NCBI RefSeq assembly: GCF_017308015.1 | Contig: NZ_JAFKFW010000005.1 | Span: forward strand, 1 to 64,000 | Length of the DNA: 64,000 nt | Direction of reading: 5' to 3' | Source: Allobosea sp. | Lineage (GTDB): Bacteria > Pseudomonadota > Alphaproteobacteria > Rhizobiales > Beijerinckiaceae | Shown: in pieces, positions 52,037-63,334 of the stretch | How the letters are laid out: each line of letters opens with the position of its first letter | Numbering within the stretch: the stretch's first letter is position 1 | Made by a program: the position numbers and the translations under genes | Notes under the pieces: generated by a model | Told to the model about the DNA's origin: nothing | The model's input: the letters and a program-made list of their open reading frames with translations, nothing else | Databases searched by the model: none

Positions 52037-53632
52037 TTACTCGTCGATATCGACGCCTTCGAAGATCGGCGTGCCCAGCGGATGGATCTGGTAGTTTTTC
52101 ACCTTCTTGCTGGCGACGTGATAGACGATCCCGTGCGCGATCGGCAGCCACGGTGCCTCGGCATGGAAGACCTCCTGCGCCTTCCGGTAGAGTTCGGTCC
52201 GCTTCGCCGTATCGGTGATGAACTTGGCCTGCTCGACCAGATCCGAATACTCCTTGCTGCACCAGCGGGCGATGTTCTGGCCGCCCTGACGGGCGGTCGA
52301 GCACGACAGCAACACGTTCATGAAGTTGTCGGGATCGCCATTGTCGCCGATCCAGCCATATTGTCCGAGCGTATGCTCGCCGGCCTGGAGGCGCTTGCGG
52401 TACTCACCCCACTCGTAGCTCTTGATTTCGGCCTTGATGCCGACCTTGGCGAGGTCCGCCTGCATCATCTCGGCCATCTTCCGGGCGTCGGGGTTGTAAG
52501 GCCGCTGCACCGGCATGGCCCAGAGATCGACCGAGAGTTCGCCGACGCCTGCCTCCTTCAGCAGGGCCTTGGCCTTCTCGACATCGTAGGGATAGGGCTT
52601 CAGCGTCTCGTTATAGGCCCAGATCGTCGGCGGGATCGGATTGGCCGCAACGATGCCGGTGCCGCGGAAGACCGCCTTGACGATGGCATCGCGGTCGATG
52701 GCCATGCTGACAGCATGGCGGACCCGCTTGTCGTCGAACGGCTTCTTGCTGGTATTGAAGGCGAGGTAGCCGACATTGAGGCCTTCGCGCTCCATGACAT
52801 TCAGCTTGGCGTCCCCTTTCAGCCGCGGCAGGTCGGCAGGGCTCGGATAGGGCGCGAGCAGGCACTCGCCTGCCTGGACCCTGGCCATGCGCACGGCGGC
52901 ATCCGGCGTGATCGCGTAGACGAGCCGGTCGATCGGCTGCTTGCCGTTGAAATAATCCGGATTGACCGTGTAGCGGATCGTCGCGTCCTTCTTGTAGTCG
53001 ACGAACATGAAGGGTCCGGTTCCGACCGGGACCTGGTCGACCTTCTCCGGGGTTCCCGCCTTCAGCATCGCATCCATGTATTCCTTCGAGTGGATGGAGG
53101 CGAAAGTCATCGCGAGGCTGGCGAGGAAGGTCGCATCAGGCTTGGTCAGTTCGACGCGCAAGGTGTTGTCGTCGACCTTGGTGATAGATTTCAGCAGCGT
53201 GTGAAATCCCATGTCGTTGAAGTAGTCGTAAGCTCCGCCCGAGACCTGATGGTAGGGGTGATCCTTGCGCCACATCCGGTCGAAGGTCGCGATCACGTCG
53301 TCGGCCGTGAAGCTGCGCGTCGGCTTGAAATCGTTGCGCGCATGGAACTTCGCGTTCTTGCGCAGACGGAAGGTATAGGTCAGCCCGTCGGCCGAGATCT
53401 CCCAGGATTCCGCCAGACCGGGCCTGAGCTTGGTCGAGTCGCGCTCGAACTCGACGAGCCGGTTGAAGACCGGGTGGGCTGCGCTGAGGCTCGGGCCCGT
53501 CGTGTTGATCTGAGGGTTGAAGTTCTCCGGGCTGCCCTCGGAGCAATAGGTCATCGTCTTTGCCAATGCACCGGACGTCATGGCCACTGCCAGCGCAGCC
53601 GCCGCGGCTGTCCTGAAGAATATCGCCTTCAT
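52037..53632 (-). CDS. Dipeptide-type solute-binding protein (DppA-like)
   Basis: A 531-residue periplasmic binding protein of the SBP_bac_5 family with a signal peptide (cleavage near ALAK, about residue 24). The mature start KTMTYCSEGSPENFNPQ and the VRHAVSMAIDRDAIV region closely follow DppA, the dipeptide (and haem) binding protein of E. coli. It heads the five-gene Dpp-type operon and is divergent from a GcvA-like LysR gene. Confidence 0.92.
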   Translation of the reverse strand: MKAIFFRTAAAAALAVAMTSGALAKTMTYCSEGSPENFNPQINTTGPSLSAAHPVFNRLVEFERDSTKLRPGLAESWEISADGLTYTFRLRKNAKFHARNDFKPTRSFTADDVIATFDRMWRKDHPYHQVSGGAYDYFNDMGFHTLLKSITKVDDNTLRVELTKPDATFLASLAMTFASIHSKEYMDAMLKAGTPEKVDQVPVGTGPFMFVDYKKDATIRYTVNPDYFNGKQPIDRLVYAITPDAAVRMARVQAGECLLAPYPSPADLPRLKGDAKLNVMEREGLNVGYLAFNTSKKPFDDKRVRHAVSMAIDRDAIVKAVFRGTGIVAANPIPPTIWAYNETLKPYPYDVEKAKALLKEAGVGELSVDLWAMPVQRPYNPDARKMAEMMQADLAKVGIKAEIKSYEWGEYRKRLQAGEHTLGQYGWIGDNGDPDNFMNVLLSCSTARQGGQNIARWCSKEYSDLVEQAKFITDTAKRTELYRKAQEVFHAEAPWLPIAHGIVYHVASKKVKNYQIHPLGTPIFEGVDIDE

Positions 53633-54014
53633 GCTTTCCTCCCCGAGATCGTTGTTCCGCGCAGCCCGCGGCTTCTGCCGACTTGTGCTGCCGCTTCGAT
53701 GTGTCGGCTGCCTGCAGCGCCGGCTTCACGAGCGCTCGGCCTTCGATGACGATCTGTGTCGCCACGATCGCGGGCCGCCGACCGGTTGCGCCTTGTCAGT
53801 CGCAGTCTGGCCGGCAGATCTCGCCGGCAATGCAGCCCTCCGTCCGTATCCTTCCGCTGCTGGCGAAAGATCCATCGAAGGTTAGGGAAGTCGATATCTG
53901 GGCGACAAATGATATGACTTCATCTCAAGCATTAGAAAAAATAACTCGTACACATCGAGATTATCCGCTCTGATCATACGATCTCGCGACCTCTCCGGCG
54001 CTCACGGCAGACCG
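53633..54014. other. 382-base divergent promoter region
   Basis: It separates the DppA-like gene and a LysR gene. The last ~130 bases before the LysR start are relatively AT-rich (around 53905-53975) and likely hold promoters and LysR sites. A weak six-base inverted repeat CGAGAT/ATCTCG spans 53956-53986. No gene is supported. Confidence 0.4.
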
Positions 54015-54989
54015 ATGCACGTCTCACTCAGTCATCTGAAAGCGCTCAAGGTTTTCGAGGCCGCGGCGCGGCTGGCCAGCTTCACCCGCGCAGCCGACGA
54101 ACTCTGCGTCACGCAGGCCGCCGTCAGCCACCAGATCAAGGGATTGGAACAGAAGCTCGGCTTCTCCCTGTTCCACCGGCAGATCCGCAAGGTCGCGCTC
54201 ACCACCGCTGGCGAAAACCTGTTCCGCATCCTCACCAGCGCGTTTCAGGACATCGAGGCCACCATCCGGGACCTGCGCGCCCATGCCGCCCAGAGCGCAA
54301 GCCTGAACATCTCGCTGACCCCATCCCTCAGCTCGAAATGGCTCCTCCCGCGGCTTGCCTCTTTCACCGCGGAGTTTCCCAATATCGAGCTGCACCTCTA
54401 TCACTCGATTTCGAGCCGCGACCTGATCAAGACCGAAATCGATCTCGCGATCAGATGGGGCGACGGAAAATGGTCGGGCTTCTGTGCCGAACAGCTCTGC
54501 CGCAGCCATCTGATCCCCGTCTGCGCACCCGACTATCTGCGGGACGACCTGCCCCTGAACAAGCCGGACGACCTGCGGCACTACACCTTGCTGCATGAAG
54601 ACAACCACGCCGAATGGGGGCAATGGCTGCGGGCGGCGGGCGCGCGCCGGGTCAACTCCAATCGCGGCCTGATCATCGACGACAGCAACACGCTGCTGCT
54701 CGCCGCGATGAATGGCCAGGGGATCGCGCTCGGTCGCACGCCGCTCATCTTCGCGGACATCAAGGCGGGTCGGCTCGTCTGCCCGTTCGATGTCTCAATT
54801 CCGTGCGAGCAGTCCTATTACGTCCTTTATGCGCCGGCCAAGGAAGGCCACCCGGCCATCCGCTCGTTTCGTGCTTTTCTCGCCAAACAGGTGATGGACG
54901 AAGCCTCGATGACGCCCGCCTCCCGGCTGCCTTCGTCCCGCGCCGGAAAGGGACGCGCGGCTCCCGCAGCGCCCTCCCCGGAAGGGTGA
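54015..54989 (+). CDS. LysR regulator, GcvA-like
   Basis: A 324-residue LysR-type regulator: N-terminal SLSHLKALKVFEAAARLASFTRAADELCVTQAAVSHQIKGLE is the GcvA-group helix-turn-helix, followed by an effector domain (about 95-300). The last ~25 residues are Pro/Ala-rich and poorly structured. GcvA-type regulators often respond to glycine, purines or amino acids; its divergent position suggests control of the Dpp-type operon. Confidence 0.87.
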   Translation: MHVSLSHLKALKVFEAAARLASFTRAADELCVTQAAVSHQIKGLEQKLGFSLFHRQIRKVALTTAGENLFRILTSAFQDIEATIRDLRAHAAQSASLNISLTPSLSSKWLLPRLASFTAEFPNIELHLYHSISSRDLIKTEIDLAIRWGDGKWSGFCAEQLCRSHLIPVCAPDYLRDDLPLNKPDDLRHYTLLHEDNHAEWGQWLRAAGARRVNSNRGLIIDDSNTLLLAAMNGQGIALGRTPLIFADIKAGRLVCPFDVSIPCEQSYYVLYAPAKEGHPAIRSFRAFLAKQVMDEASMTPASRLPSSRAGKGRAAPAAPSPEG

Positions 54990-55018
54990 GCTCCCTGCCG
55001 CCCCTATGAGGAGGCGCC

Positions 55019-55624
55019 TCAGCCGGTCTCGCACCAGACCCAGAGCAGGGTCGCGTCGACATCGCCGATCGTATAGCAGAGATGGGTCAGCCGGCTGTCG
55101 AAATAGAGGCTGTCACCGTGCTTCAGCCTGATCTCGTCATAGGTACCGCTGACGAAGGCGACCTCCCCCGCCAGCACGTAGAGGAACTCCTCGCCCTTGT
55201 GCGAGGCCGGCTTCTCGAACTGATGCGCGGCGCGTGCCTTGACGGTGGTCACGAAGGGCACCATCCGTCGGTCCTTCAGCCCGGTGCAGAGATATTCGTG
55301 GACGTAGTTCGCTTCCTCGCTGCGCCGGCCTTCACCGGCGGGCGTCGTCGTCAGGCGGCCGGGCTGGCCCGCCCCCTGTTCCGAGAGCAGGCTGACCAGC
55401 GTGACGCCGAGGCCGGCGGCGACCAGTTCCAGGACCTCGAAGGTCGGCGATGCCCGGCCGTTCTCGATCTTCGACAGTGCCGATTTCGAGACGCCGCCGC
55501 GGCGGCTGACCTCGTCCAGCGTCAGTCCCTGTTCGGTGCGCGACGCCCGGATCCGCTCTCCGATCCTCATCTGAGGGCGCACCGAACCGGTATCCGGCAC
55601 GGGAGGCGTGGCGATATCCGGCAT
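55019..55624 (-). CDS. XRE-cupin regulator (amine/peptide operon)
   Basis: A 201-residue regulator with an XRE helix-turn-helix (about residues 20-75; GLTLDEVSRRGGVSKSALSKIENGR) and a C-terminal cupin (about 120-195; HKGEEFLYVLAGEVAFVSG, GDSLYFDSRLTHL). It starts three bases after the fused ATPase stop, so it is the last gene of the HemL-ABC operon and likely controls it. Confidence 0.87.
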   Translation of the reverse strand: MPDIATPPVPDTGSVRPQMRIGERIRASRTEQGLTLDEVSRRGGVSKSALSKIENGRASPTFEVLELVAAGLGVTLVSLLSEQGAGQPGRLTTTPAGEGRRSEEANYVHEYLCTGLKDRRMVPFVTTVKARAAHQFEKPASHKGEEFLYVLAGEVAFVSGTYDEIRLKHGDSLYFDSRLTHLCYTIGDVDATLLWVWCETG

Positions 55625-55627
55625 GCG

Positions 55628-57295
55628 TCAACGACCTTTCACTTCATCGGCGCCCATGGCGCCTTCCCGTTGCGACGCCCCGCGAGGCGCCCCCGGCACG
55701 GCTGCGAGCAGCTCCCGTGTGTAGGCATGTTCTGGGTCAGCAAATACCGCTTCTGTCGCACCGATTTCAACGATCCTGCCGCGCTGCATGATCGCGACCC
55801 GGTCACAGATCTGGGCCGCAACCCGCAGATCATGGGTGATGAACACCAGCGACAGCGCCATCTTCTGCTTCAGCTCGGCGAGAAGCGCGAGCACCTGCGC
55901 CTGCACGGAGACATCGAGCGCCGAAACCGCCTCGTCGGCGACGATGACCTCGGGTTCGAGCGCGAGCGCCCGGGCGATGCCGATGCGCTGGCGCTGGCCG
56001 CCGGAGAATTCGTGCGGATAGCGTTTCAGGCTGTCGGCATTGAGCCCGACGAGTTCCATCAGTTCGCCGGCCCGACGCTCGGCCACTTGCCGCGCGACGC
56101 CGTGCGCGATCGGCCCGTCGGTGATGATCCGGCTAACCGTCTTGCGCGGATTGAGCGAGGCATAGGGATCCTGGAAGATCATCTGCACCTTGCGGCGGGC
56201 AGCCCGCAGGGACTCGCCGCGCAGGGCGAGGAAATCGGTATCTCCCAACCGGATCGCGCCCGCATCCGGCACCAGCAGGCGCACCAGACACTTGCCCACC
56301 GTCGACTTGCCCGAACCGGATTCGCCGATCAGGCCGAGCGTCTCGCCGCGCCGCAGATTGAAGCTGACATCGTCGGCCGCGGCGACCTTGCGCGGCGCCC
56401 TGAACAGGCTCGCCCGGCTGACATAAGTCTTGCGCAGGCGCTCGACGCTGAGCGCAATCGGCTGCCCGCCGAGCGAAGCTGCCGGCGGGGGCGTCAGAGA
56501 GGGCACCGCGGCGAGCAGCGTCTTGGTATAGGCATGTTGCGGGTGCTGAAGAACATCGGCCGCCGTACCGCTCTCGACGACGCGGCCCTGATGCATCACC
56601 ACGACCCGGTCGGCAATCTCGGCGACAACGCCGAAATCATGGGTGATCAACAGCACGCTCATCCCGCGCTCGCGCTGGAGCCGGGCGATCAGCTTCAGGA
56701 TCTGCCCCTGCGTGGTCACGTCGAGCGCCGTCGTCGGCTCGTCGGCGATCAGGAGATGCGGCTCCAGCGCCACCGCCATCGCGATCATCACGCGCTGGCG
56801 CTGGCCGCCGGAAAGCTGATGCGGGAAGGCACGCAGCAACGTCTCCGGCTCTGGCAGACCGACTTCGGTCAGCAGCGCCAGGGCCTTCGCACGGCGCTCG
56901 CCCGGACTCAGCGCGCCATGGGCCTTGAAGACCTCGACGATCTGATCGCCGATCCGCTGTACCGGATTGAGCGAGGTCATCGGCTCCTGGAAGATCATTC
57001 CGATGGAGCGGCCGCGAATGGCGCGCCATTCGCGATCGGAGCAAGCGGTCAGTACCTTCCCGGCCAGCTTGATCTCGCCGGCTCCCACCTTGAGGCCTTG
57101 CGGCAGAAGTCCCATCACGGCATGAGCCGTCATCGACTTGCCGGAGCCGGATTCACCGACGATGCAGAGCGTCTCGCCGCGCCGGACCTCGAAGCCGACA
57201 TTGCGGATCGCGTGGGCGCGGTCGCCGCCGCCCGGCAAGGCAACGGCGAGGTCGCGGATGGACAGGACCGGCTCCATCATCGAGGCCCCGCTCAT
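55628..57295 (-). CDS. Fused double ATPase of peptide ABC transporter
   Basis: A 555-residue protein with two complete ATPase domains. The first has [16 protein letters not shown] and [12 protein letters not shown]; the second [17 protein letters not shown] and [12 protein letters not shown], where the usual DEP proline is replaced by alanine. This is the GsiA/YejF-type DppD-DppF fusion. ATG at 57295 overlaps the permease stop (ATGA) and has GGGAGG; the frame to 57409 overlaps the permease gene. Confidence 0.92.
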   Translation of the reverse strand: MSGASMMEPVLSIRDLAVALPGGGDRAHAIRNVGFEVRRGETLCIVGESGSGKSMTAHAVMGLLPQGLKVGAGEIKLAGKVLTACSDREWRAIRGRSIGMIFQEPMTSLNPVQRIGDQIVEVFKAHGALSPGERRAKALALLTEVGLPEPETLLRAFPHQLSGGQRQRVMIAMAVALEPHLLIADEPTTALDVTTQGQILKLIARLQRERGMSVLLITHDFGVVAEIADRVVVMHQGRVVESGTAADVLQHPQHAYTKTLLAAVPSLTPPPAASLGGQPIALSVERLRKTYVSRASLFRAPRKVAAADDVSFNLRRGETLGLIGESGSGKSTVGKCLVRLLVPDAGAIRLGDTDFLALRGESLRAARRKVQMIFQDPYASLNPRKTVSRIITDGPIAHGVARQVAERRAGELMELVGLNADSLKRYPHEFSGGQRQRIGIARALALEPEVIVADEAVSALDVSVQAQVLALLAELKQKMALSLVFITHDLRVAAQICDRVAIMQRGRIVEIGATEAVFADPEHAYTRELLAAVPGAPRGASQREGAMGADEVKGR

Positions 57296-58127
57296 GTGCG
57301 CCTCCCGCGCAGGGTCGGGTTGAAGGCGTCGTTCAGGCCCTCGCCGATGAGGTTCAGCGCCAGCACGGTGACGAAGATCGCCGAGCCTGGAATGAAGCTG
57401 ATCCACCACTGGTCGAGCACGCGGCTGCGACCCGAGCCGACCATGTAGCCCCAGCTCATCACATTGGGGTCGCCGAGCCCGAGGAAGGAGAGCGAGCTTT
57501 CCAGCAGGATCGCCGTCGCGGTCATCAGCGAGGCCAGCACGATCACCGGCGAGATCACATTGGGCAGCACCTCTCCCAGGATGATCTTGCGGACCGGCAG
57601 ACCGGTGACCACCGCCGCCTGGACATAGTCGCGGGTGCGGATGCTCAAAACCTCACCGCGCACCAGCCGCGCCACCGGTGGCCAGCTCACGATCGCGATG
57701 GCGAGCACGATCGAGGCGACCGAGGGTTGCAGGATCGAGACGATGACGATGGCGAGCGCGAAGGAGGGGATGGTCTGGAAGAACTCGGTCACCCGCATCA
57801 GCGCGGCATCGACCCAACCGCCGAAATACCCGGAAACGGCGCCGAGCGGCACGCCGACCAGCAGCGCGACCAGGGTCGAGACCAGTCCGATCAGGAGTGA
57901 GACGCGCGCGCCATGGACCAGCCCGGCGAGGATGTCCCGCCCGACCGTGTCCGAGCCGAGCGGTGCCCGGTCCAGAACGAAGGGCGCGAGGAACGGCCGG
58001 TGCACCATCCGCCAGGGCGAGCCGGGGTAGAGCAGCGGGGCGAGGACCGCGACAATGATGACGACCGCGAGGATGCATAATCCGATCACCGCGCCGCGAT
58101 TGCGCGCGAAGGTCCGCATGAAGGAGC

Positions 58128-58131
<4 letters not shown>
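57292..58131 (-). CDS. Peptide ABC transporter permease (DppC type, third system)
   Basis: A 279-residue permease with FARNRGAVIGLCILAVVIIVAVLAPL at the N-terminus, LGSDTVGRDILAGLVHG and the EAA-loop (AAVVTGLPVRKIILGEVLP). It overlaps both neighbours by four bases (ATGA), so the three transporter genes are translationally coupled. Confidence 0.92.
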
Positions 58132-59105
<974 letters not shown>

Positions 59106-59170
59106 GCGTTCCTCCACGCTCCCGACGGCAGCGAGGGAAAAGCGATCCCCCGCGCCATCGGCGGCCTGCC

Positions 59171-60775
59171 TCAGGCCTTCCAGGCGTCCTGGAAGGCGTC
59201 GTTCATGCCGGTCGCGGTCTTGATCAGGTTGCTGAAATTGCTTCGGTAGATCGTCGGGAACTCGAGCTCCAGCATCCAGGCAACCGGCAGGTCGTCAACC
59301 AGGATTTGCTGAACCTTGGTGTAGAGTTCCTGCCGCGCCGCATCACCATTCGCGACAGCAGCCTCCGCGAACAGCCGGTCGACCTCCGGGTTGGAATAGC
59401 CGGCGACATTGTTCCAGGGCGAGCCCTTGGCGATGTTGCTGGAAACATAGGTCCGCGCCACGCCCAGCGCCGGATCGCCGAACTGCGACAGCCAGGTGAA
59501 GGCGAGATCGAAATCCCAGTCCGACAGACGCTGGCCATAGCCGGCGACATCGGTGGTCACGAGCTGGACGTTCATGCCGATATCGGCAAGATTCTGCTTC
59601 ACCGCTTCCGCCCAGCGCGTCCAGGCCTCGCCATAGGGCAGCGCCAGCAGGCGGATCGGCTCGCCCTTGTAGCCGGATTCCTTGAGCAGCGTCTTGGCCT
59701 TGGCAGGGTCGAAGCCGTAAGCCGTGACCTTGTCGCTGTAGAAGCGGGTCTTCGAGTTGACCGGCCCCGTGGCCAGCCGCGCCAGCCCGTTCCAGATCAC
59801 GTCCTTGGCGAATTCCCGGTCCATGCCGTACATCACCGCCTGGCGGAAGGACTTCTTCGCCATCAGGCCCTGACGATGGTTGAACCAGAGCCAGGACTGG
59901 GGCGCGATCATCTCCCAGCCCTTGCCGGTGACCGCGGTGTTCGGCTGCTTCGAGAGCTTGGCGACGTCGAAATTCTCGACCGTGCCGCCGGTCAGGATGT
60001 CGACCGCGCCGGTTTCGTAGGCGACGACGCGCGCCGCGGCGTCCGGGATGATCTGCCAGTAGATTTCGTCGAGATAGGGCAGTCCCTGCACATGGTAGTC
60101 GGGATTGCGGGTCAGCTTGATATGCGAGCCGCGCGTCCATTCCGCCAGCTTGAACGGGCCGGTGCCGATCGGCGTGTTGTTATTGGGATTGGTCTTGTAG
60201 TCGGTGCCGGCATAGAGGTGCTTCGGCACGATCGGCGTGGTGCTCAGCTCGAACATCAGGATGAACGGGCCGAAGGGGTTCTTCAACTGGTAGCGCACGG
60301 TGAAGTCGTCGAGTTTCTCGATACGCTCGACATGGGTGGTGGCGACCGGGCGCCAACGCGGGTGCAATTCGCGCAGGAAGACGTCGGTCGAGAAGACCAC
60401 GTCATCGGCGGTGAAGGGCTTGCCGTCATGCCATTTGACGTTGCGCTTGAGATGGAAGGTATAGGCCTTACCGTCTTCCGATATCTCCCAGCGCTCGGCG
60501 AGCGAGGGAATCGGCTTCAGATCATGGCCATATTTCAGCAGGCTCTCGTAGATGCTGCCGGCGACCATCTGCGTCGGCGTGTTCTGGACGAGGCCCAGCA
60601 TCAGGCTCGACGGCTCCGGATGAACCACTGCCCGCGCGACACCCCCGCGCTTGGCCGTCTGTGCCAGCGCCGTGATCGATCCGCTGGCCAGCGGGCTCAG
60701 CCCGAAGAACACTTCACCCGCCGCAAGGCCGGCGGCGCCGGCCTTGAGCAGTTCACGTTTGTTGAAGCCCGTCAT
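59171..60775 (-). CDS. Peptide-type solute-binding protein (third system)
   Basis: A 534-residue SBP_bac_5 family protein. The N-terminus MTGFNKRELLKAGAAGLAAG resembles a signal sequence but shows KRELL instead of a twin-arginine, so Sec or atypical export is likely. Mature segments include FHLKRNVKWHDGKPFTADDVVFS. It precedes the permeases by 65 bases and follows the HemL-like gene. The ligand is unknown. Confidence 0.88.
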   Translation of the reverse strand: MTGFNKRELLKAGAAGLAAGEVFFGLSPLASGSITALAQTAKRGGVARAVVHPEPSSLMLGLVQNTPTQMVAGSIYESLLKYGHDLKPIPSLAERWEISEDGKAYTFHLKRNVKWHDGKPFTADDVVFSTDVFLRELHPRWRPVATTHVERIEKLDDFTVRYQLKNPFGPFILMFELSTTPIVPKHLYAGTDYKTNPNNNTPIGTGPFKLAEWTRGSHIKLTRNPDYHVQGLPYLDEIYWQIIPDAAARVVAYETGAVDILTGGTVENFDVAKLSKQPNTAVTGKGWEMIAPQSWLWFNHRQGLMAKKSFRQAVMYGMDREFAKDVIWNGLARLATGPVNSKTRFYSDKVTAYGFDPAKAKTLLKESGYKGEPIRLLALPYGEAWTRWAEAVKQNLADIGMNVQLVTTDVAGYGQRLSDWDFDLAFTWLSQFGDPALGVARTYVSSNIAKGSPWNNVAGYSNPEVDRLFAEAAVANGDAARQELYTKVQQILVDDLPVAWMLELEFPTIYRSNFSNLIKTATGMNDAFQDAWKA

Positions 60776-60845
60776 GATCGTTTCCCCTTGTTCTGATTGT
60801 GTTGAATCTGGCGAGGCCGGGCGGTCTTGGCGCCGCCCGTTCCTC

Positions 60846-62168
60846 TCACAACGTGGCGAGCGTGCGTGCCACCGCTTCGGCCGTCGCCTTGATCTCGACC
60901 TCGCCATGCGCGAGCGAGCTCAGACTGTGCAGGGTGTTTGCAGGTGACATGTAGACCCCCTCCTGCATCAGGGTATTGGCGAAAGCCTTGAACTTGGCGC
61001 GGTCGACATGCGTGCAGAATTCGCGATAGTCCGTGATTTCATCGCGGTCGGTGAAATAGATCTGGAAGACCGATCCGACGTTCTGGACGATCGCGCGGTG
61101 GCGTTTCTGGGCGCCGATCACCTCCCGCAGCGCGTTCGCCATTGCGGTTCCGGAGGCTTGCAATTGCGCGAAGCCGGCCGCCTTGTCCGCGGTCATCACC
61201 TCCAGCATGGTCTTGGTGGCGTAGAGCCCGAGCCGCGGCGCATTATGGCTGCCGTAATGGAGGATCTTCCCCCACTCCAGACCTTCCATGATGTGGTCGG
61301 GGCCGCAGATCGCCGCGATCGGGAAGCCCTGGCCGAGCGCCTTGCCATAGGTGACGATGTCCGGAGAAAGCCCGTAGCGCTCGACGCAGCCGCCGGCGCC
61401 CAGGCGGAAACCAGTCACCGTTTCATCCAGGTAGAATAGCGCGCCATGGGCCTTGCAGATCGACTGGATGAACTGGAGATAGCCCTCCTTCGGCGGAATC
61501 ACGCCCATATTGGTCATGACGCCTTCGGTGACGACGCAGGCGATATCGCGGCCATGCGCTTCCATAACCCGGGTCAGCGCTGCCTCGTCATTCCACGGCA
61601 CGACGAGCGTGTCGGCCCAGGAGCCCGCCGTCAGGCCCGAGCTGTCGGGGATGCGGATCGGGTCGTTGGGATGCCCCAGCGAGGTCGGCAATTGCGGATT
61701 GCTGTTCAGCAGCACCGCATCGTACCAACCATGGTAGTGCCCCTCGAACTTGAGGATCTTGGAGCGCCCGGTGAGGCCCCGCGCCAGGCGGAACGCGGCC
61801 ATGCAGGCCTCGGTGCCGGTATTGGCGAAGCGGATCTTCTGTGCGTGCGGCAGCAGACCGACCAGCATCTCGGCGACCTCGACCTCGACCTCCAGAGCCG
61901 TGGCGAAATGGGTGCCGTGCACAACCTCGCGCTGGACCGCCTCCACGATCGCCGGATGCGCGTGGCCGAGCGGCAGAGCGCCGAAGGACATCATCCAGTC
62001 GATATATTCGTTGCCGTCGACATCACGAAGGCGAGCGCCGGAACCGCTGCGCATATAGGGCGGATAAGGGGCATAATTGGTCGGCCCGCGTGAAGCCGAG
62101 CTCACCCCCTCCACCAGCACCTTCATGCCCCGCTCGAAGAGCTGACCCGAAGCCGTATTCCGCAGCAT
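60846..62168 (-). CDS. HemL-like class III aminotransferase/aminomutase
   Basis: A 440-residue PLP enzyme resembling glutamate-1-semialdehyde 2,1-aminomutase: FANTGTEACMAAFRLARG, the KFEGHYHGWYD block, and PLP lysine in VTYGKALGQGFPIAAICG. The SSxSRGPTNYAPYPPYM start differs from tetrapyrrole HemL (which has GGVNSPVR), and the gene sits in a peptide ABC operon, so it is more likely a catabolic aminotransferase or aminomutase than a haem enzyme. It is divergent from an acetylpolyamine-type deacetylase. Confidence 0.85.
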   Translation of the reverse strand: MLRNTASGQLFERGMKVLVEGVSSASRGPTNYAPYPPYMRSGSGARLRDVDGNEYIDWMMSFGALPLGHAHPAIVEAVQREVVHGTHFATALEVEVEVAEMLVGLLPHAQKIRFANTGTEACMAAFRLARGLTGRSKILKFEGHYHGWYDAVLLNSNPQLPTSLGHPNDPIRIPDSSGLTAGSWADTLVVPWNDEAALTRVMEAHGRDIACVVTEGVMTNMGVIPPKEGYLQFIQSICKAHGALFYLDETVTGFRLGAGGCVERYGLSPDIVTYGKALGQGFPIAAICGPDHIMEGLEWGKILHYGSHNAPRLGLYATKTMLEVMTADKAAGFAQLQASGTAMANALREVIGAQKRHRAIVQNVGSVFQIYFTDRDEITDYREFCTHVDRAKFKAFANTLMQEGVYMSPANTLHSLSSLAHGEVEIKATAEAVARTLATL

Positions 62169-62246
62169 GTCTCGCCTTCCTCACCTTGCAGCCGGCACCG
62201 CGCCATCACGCGGTTCGCCTTGACCCTTGTTCTCTACTGTGCTCAT

Positions 62247-62266
62247 TTGTTGACTATAGGAAACAA
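62247..62266. promoter_or_regulatory. TTGTT/AACAA repeat in HemL-deacetylase promoter
   Basis: TTGTT (62247-62251) and AACAA (62262-62266) form an inverted repeat with ten bases between, in the 147-base divergent region. It might be a site for the XRE-cupin regulator of the operon; it is short and has no second copy. Confidence 0.3.
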
Positions 62267-62315
62267 GCTGATTTGCGTTGTCAAGGCGCCGCGTCGACCG
62301 AAAGCGAGAAACGGA

Positions 62316-63332
62316 ATGCAGGTTGTTTGGTCGGCTCAGCAATTGGTGCATCACGGCACGCGGTTCATTCGGTCAGGCCAGATCGTGTCCAGCCCTGAGA
62401 CCGCCGAACGGGCGACCTTCATCCGCGACGCCGTGGTTCGGCGAGGGCATGAGCTGATCGGGCCGCGCGATCTCGGGCTCGCTCCGATCCTGGCCGTGCA
62501 TGACGCGGATTTCGTCGCGTTCCTGCAAGCGGCACGCAACGACTGGACCGCGTTCGCGGGAGCGGAGGCTGCGGCCATGCCGAATGTGCACCCGCGCGGC
62601 CCAACGGCGCGCCGCCCTTCCGGCCCTGTCGGGCAGCTCGGCTGGTACACCGGCGACATGGCCTGCGAGATTACCGACGGAACCTGGCCGGCCGCCTATG
62701 CCGCCGCCCAGGGCGCGGCGACGGCGGCGCAGCTGGTGATCGAGGGCAATGCCACCGTCTACGCCCTGTGTCGGCCACCGGGCCACCATGCCGGCGGCGA
62801 TCGTGCCATGGGCTTCTGCTATCTCAACAATGCGGCGGTCGCTGCCGAGGAGCTGCGCAGGCACTTCGCGCGCGTCGCCATCCTCGATGTCGACGTTCAT
62901 CATGGCAACGGCACGCAGGAGATCTTCTACGAGCGTGGCGATGTCTATTTTGCCTCGATCCACGGCGATCCCGACCAATATTATCCGTTCTACTGGGGCT
63001 ATGCGGATCAGTGCGGCGAAGGCGGGGGCAAAGGCGCGACCCTCAACGTCCCCTTTCCCGTCGGATCGGGCGATGGACCCTTCCTCGAAGCTCTCGCGGC
63101 GGCGCTGGATGGCATCCAGGCTTTTGCCCCGCAGGCGCTCGTTCTCTCGCTCGGCGTCGATGCCTCGGTCCATGATCCGCATGGACGACACAAGGTCAGC
63201 GATGCCGGCTTCCGGCGCATGGCCGAGATGATCGCACGGCTGAATCTGCCGATGGCGATCGTGCAGGAAGGCGGCTACGCATCCGCCGCGCTCGGCGAGA
63301 CTGTTGCCGATATTCTCGACATCCTGGGGTGA
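62316..63332 (+). CDS. Histone-deacetylase-family / acetylpolyamine amidohydrolase
   Basis: A 338-residue zinc amidohydrolase of the class II HDAC-like family. RPPGHHAG (H157-H158), zinc ligands D193 and H195 in DVDVHHGNGT, and the second aspartate in GVDASVHD are intact; the YYPFYWGYADQ loop is typical of acetylpolyamine amidohydrolases, which remove acetyl groups from acetylputrescine, acetylspermidine or similar amines. It is cytoplasmic. It is divergent from the HemL-like operon and followed two bases later by a Rossmann-type gene. Confidence 0.87.
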   Translation: MQVVWSAQQLVHHGTRFIRSGQIVSSPETAERATFIRDAVVRRGHELIGPRDLGLAPILAVHDADFVAFLQAARNDWTAFAGAEAAAMPNVHPRGPTARRPSGPVGQLGWYTGDMACEITDGTWPAAYAAAQGAATAAQLVIEGNATVYALCRPPGHHAGGDRAMGFCYLNNAAVAAEELRRHFARVAILDVDVHHGNGTQEIFYERGDVYFASIHGDPDQYYPFYWGYADQCGEGGGKGATLNVPFPVGSGDGPFLEALAAALDGIQAFAPQALVLSLGVDASVHDPHGRHKVSDAGFRRMAEMIARLNLPMAIVQEGGYASAALGETVADILDILG

Positions 63333-63334
63333 CC

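Noticed and set aside
53956-53986. CGAGAT/ATCTCG as a LysR operator
   Set aside because: Only six bases per arm with a 19-base gap and no T-N11-A pattern I could defend.
55082-57448. 788-codon plus-strand frame opposite the fused ATPase and XRE-cupin genes
   Set aside because: Antisense of well-supported genes; no recognisable motif.
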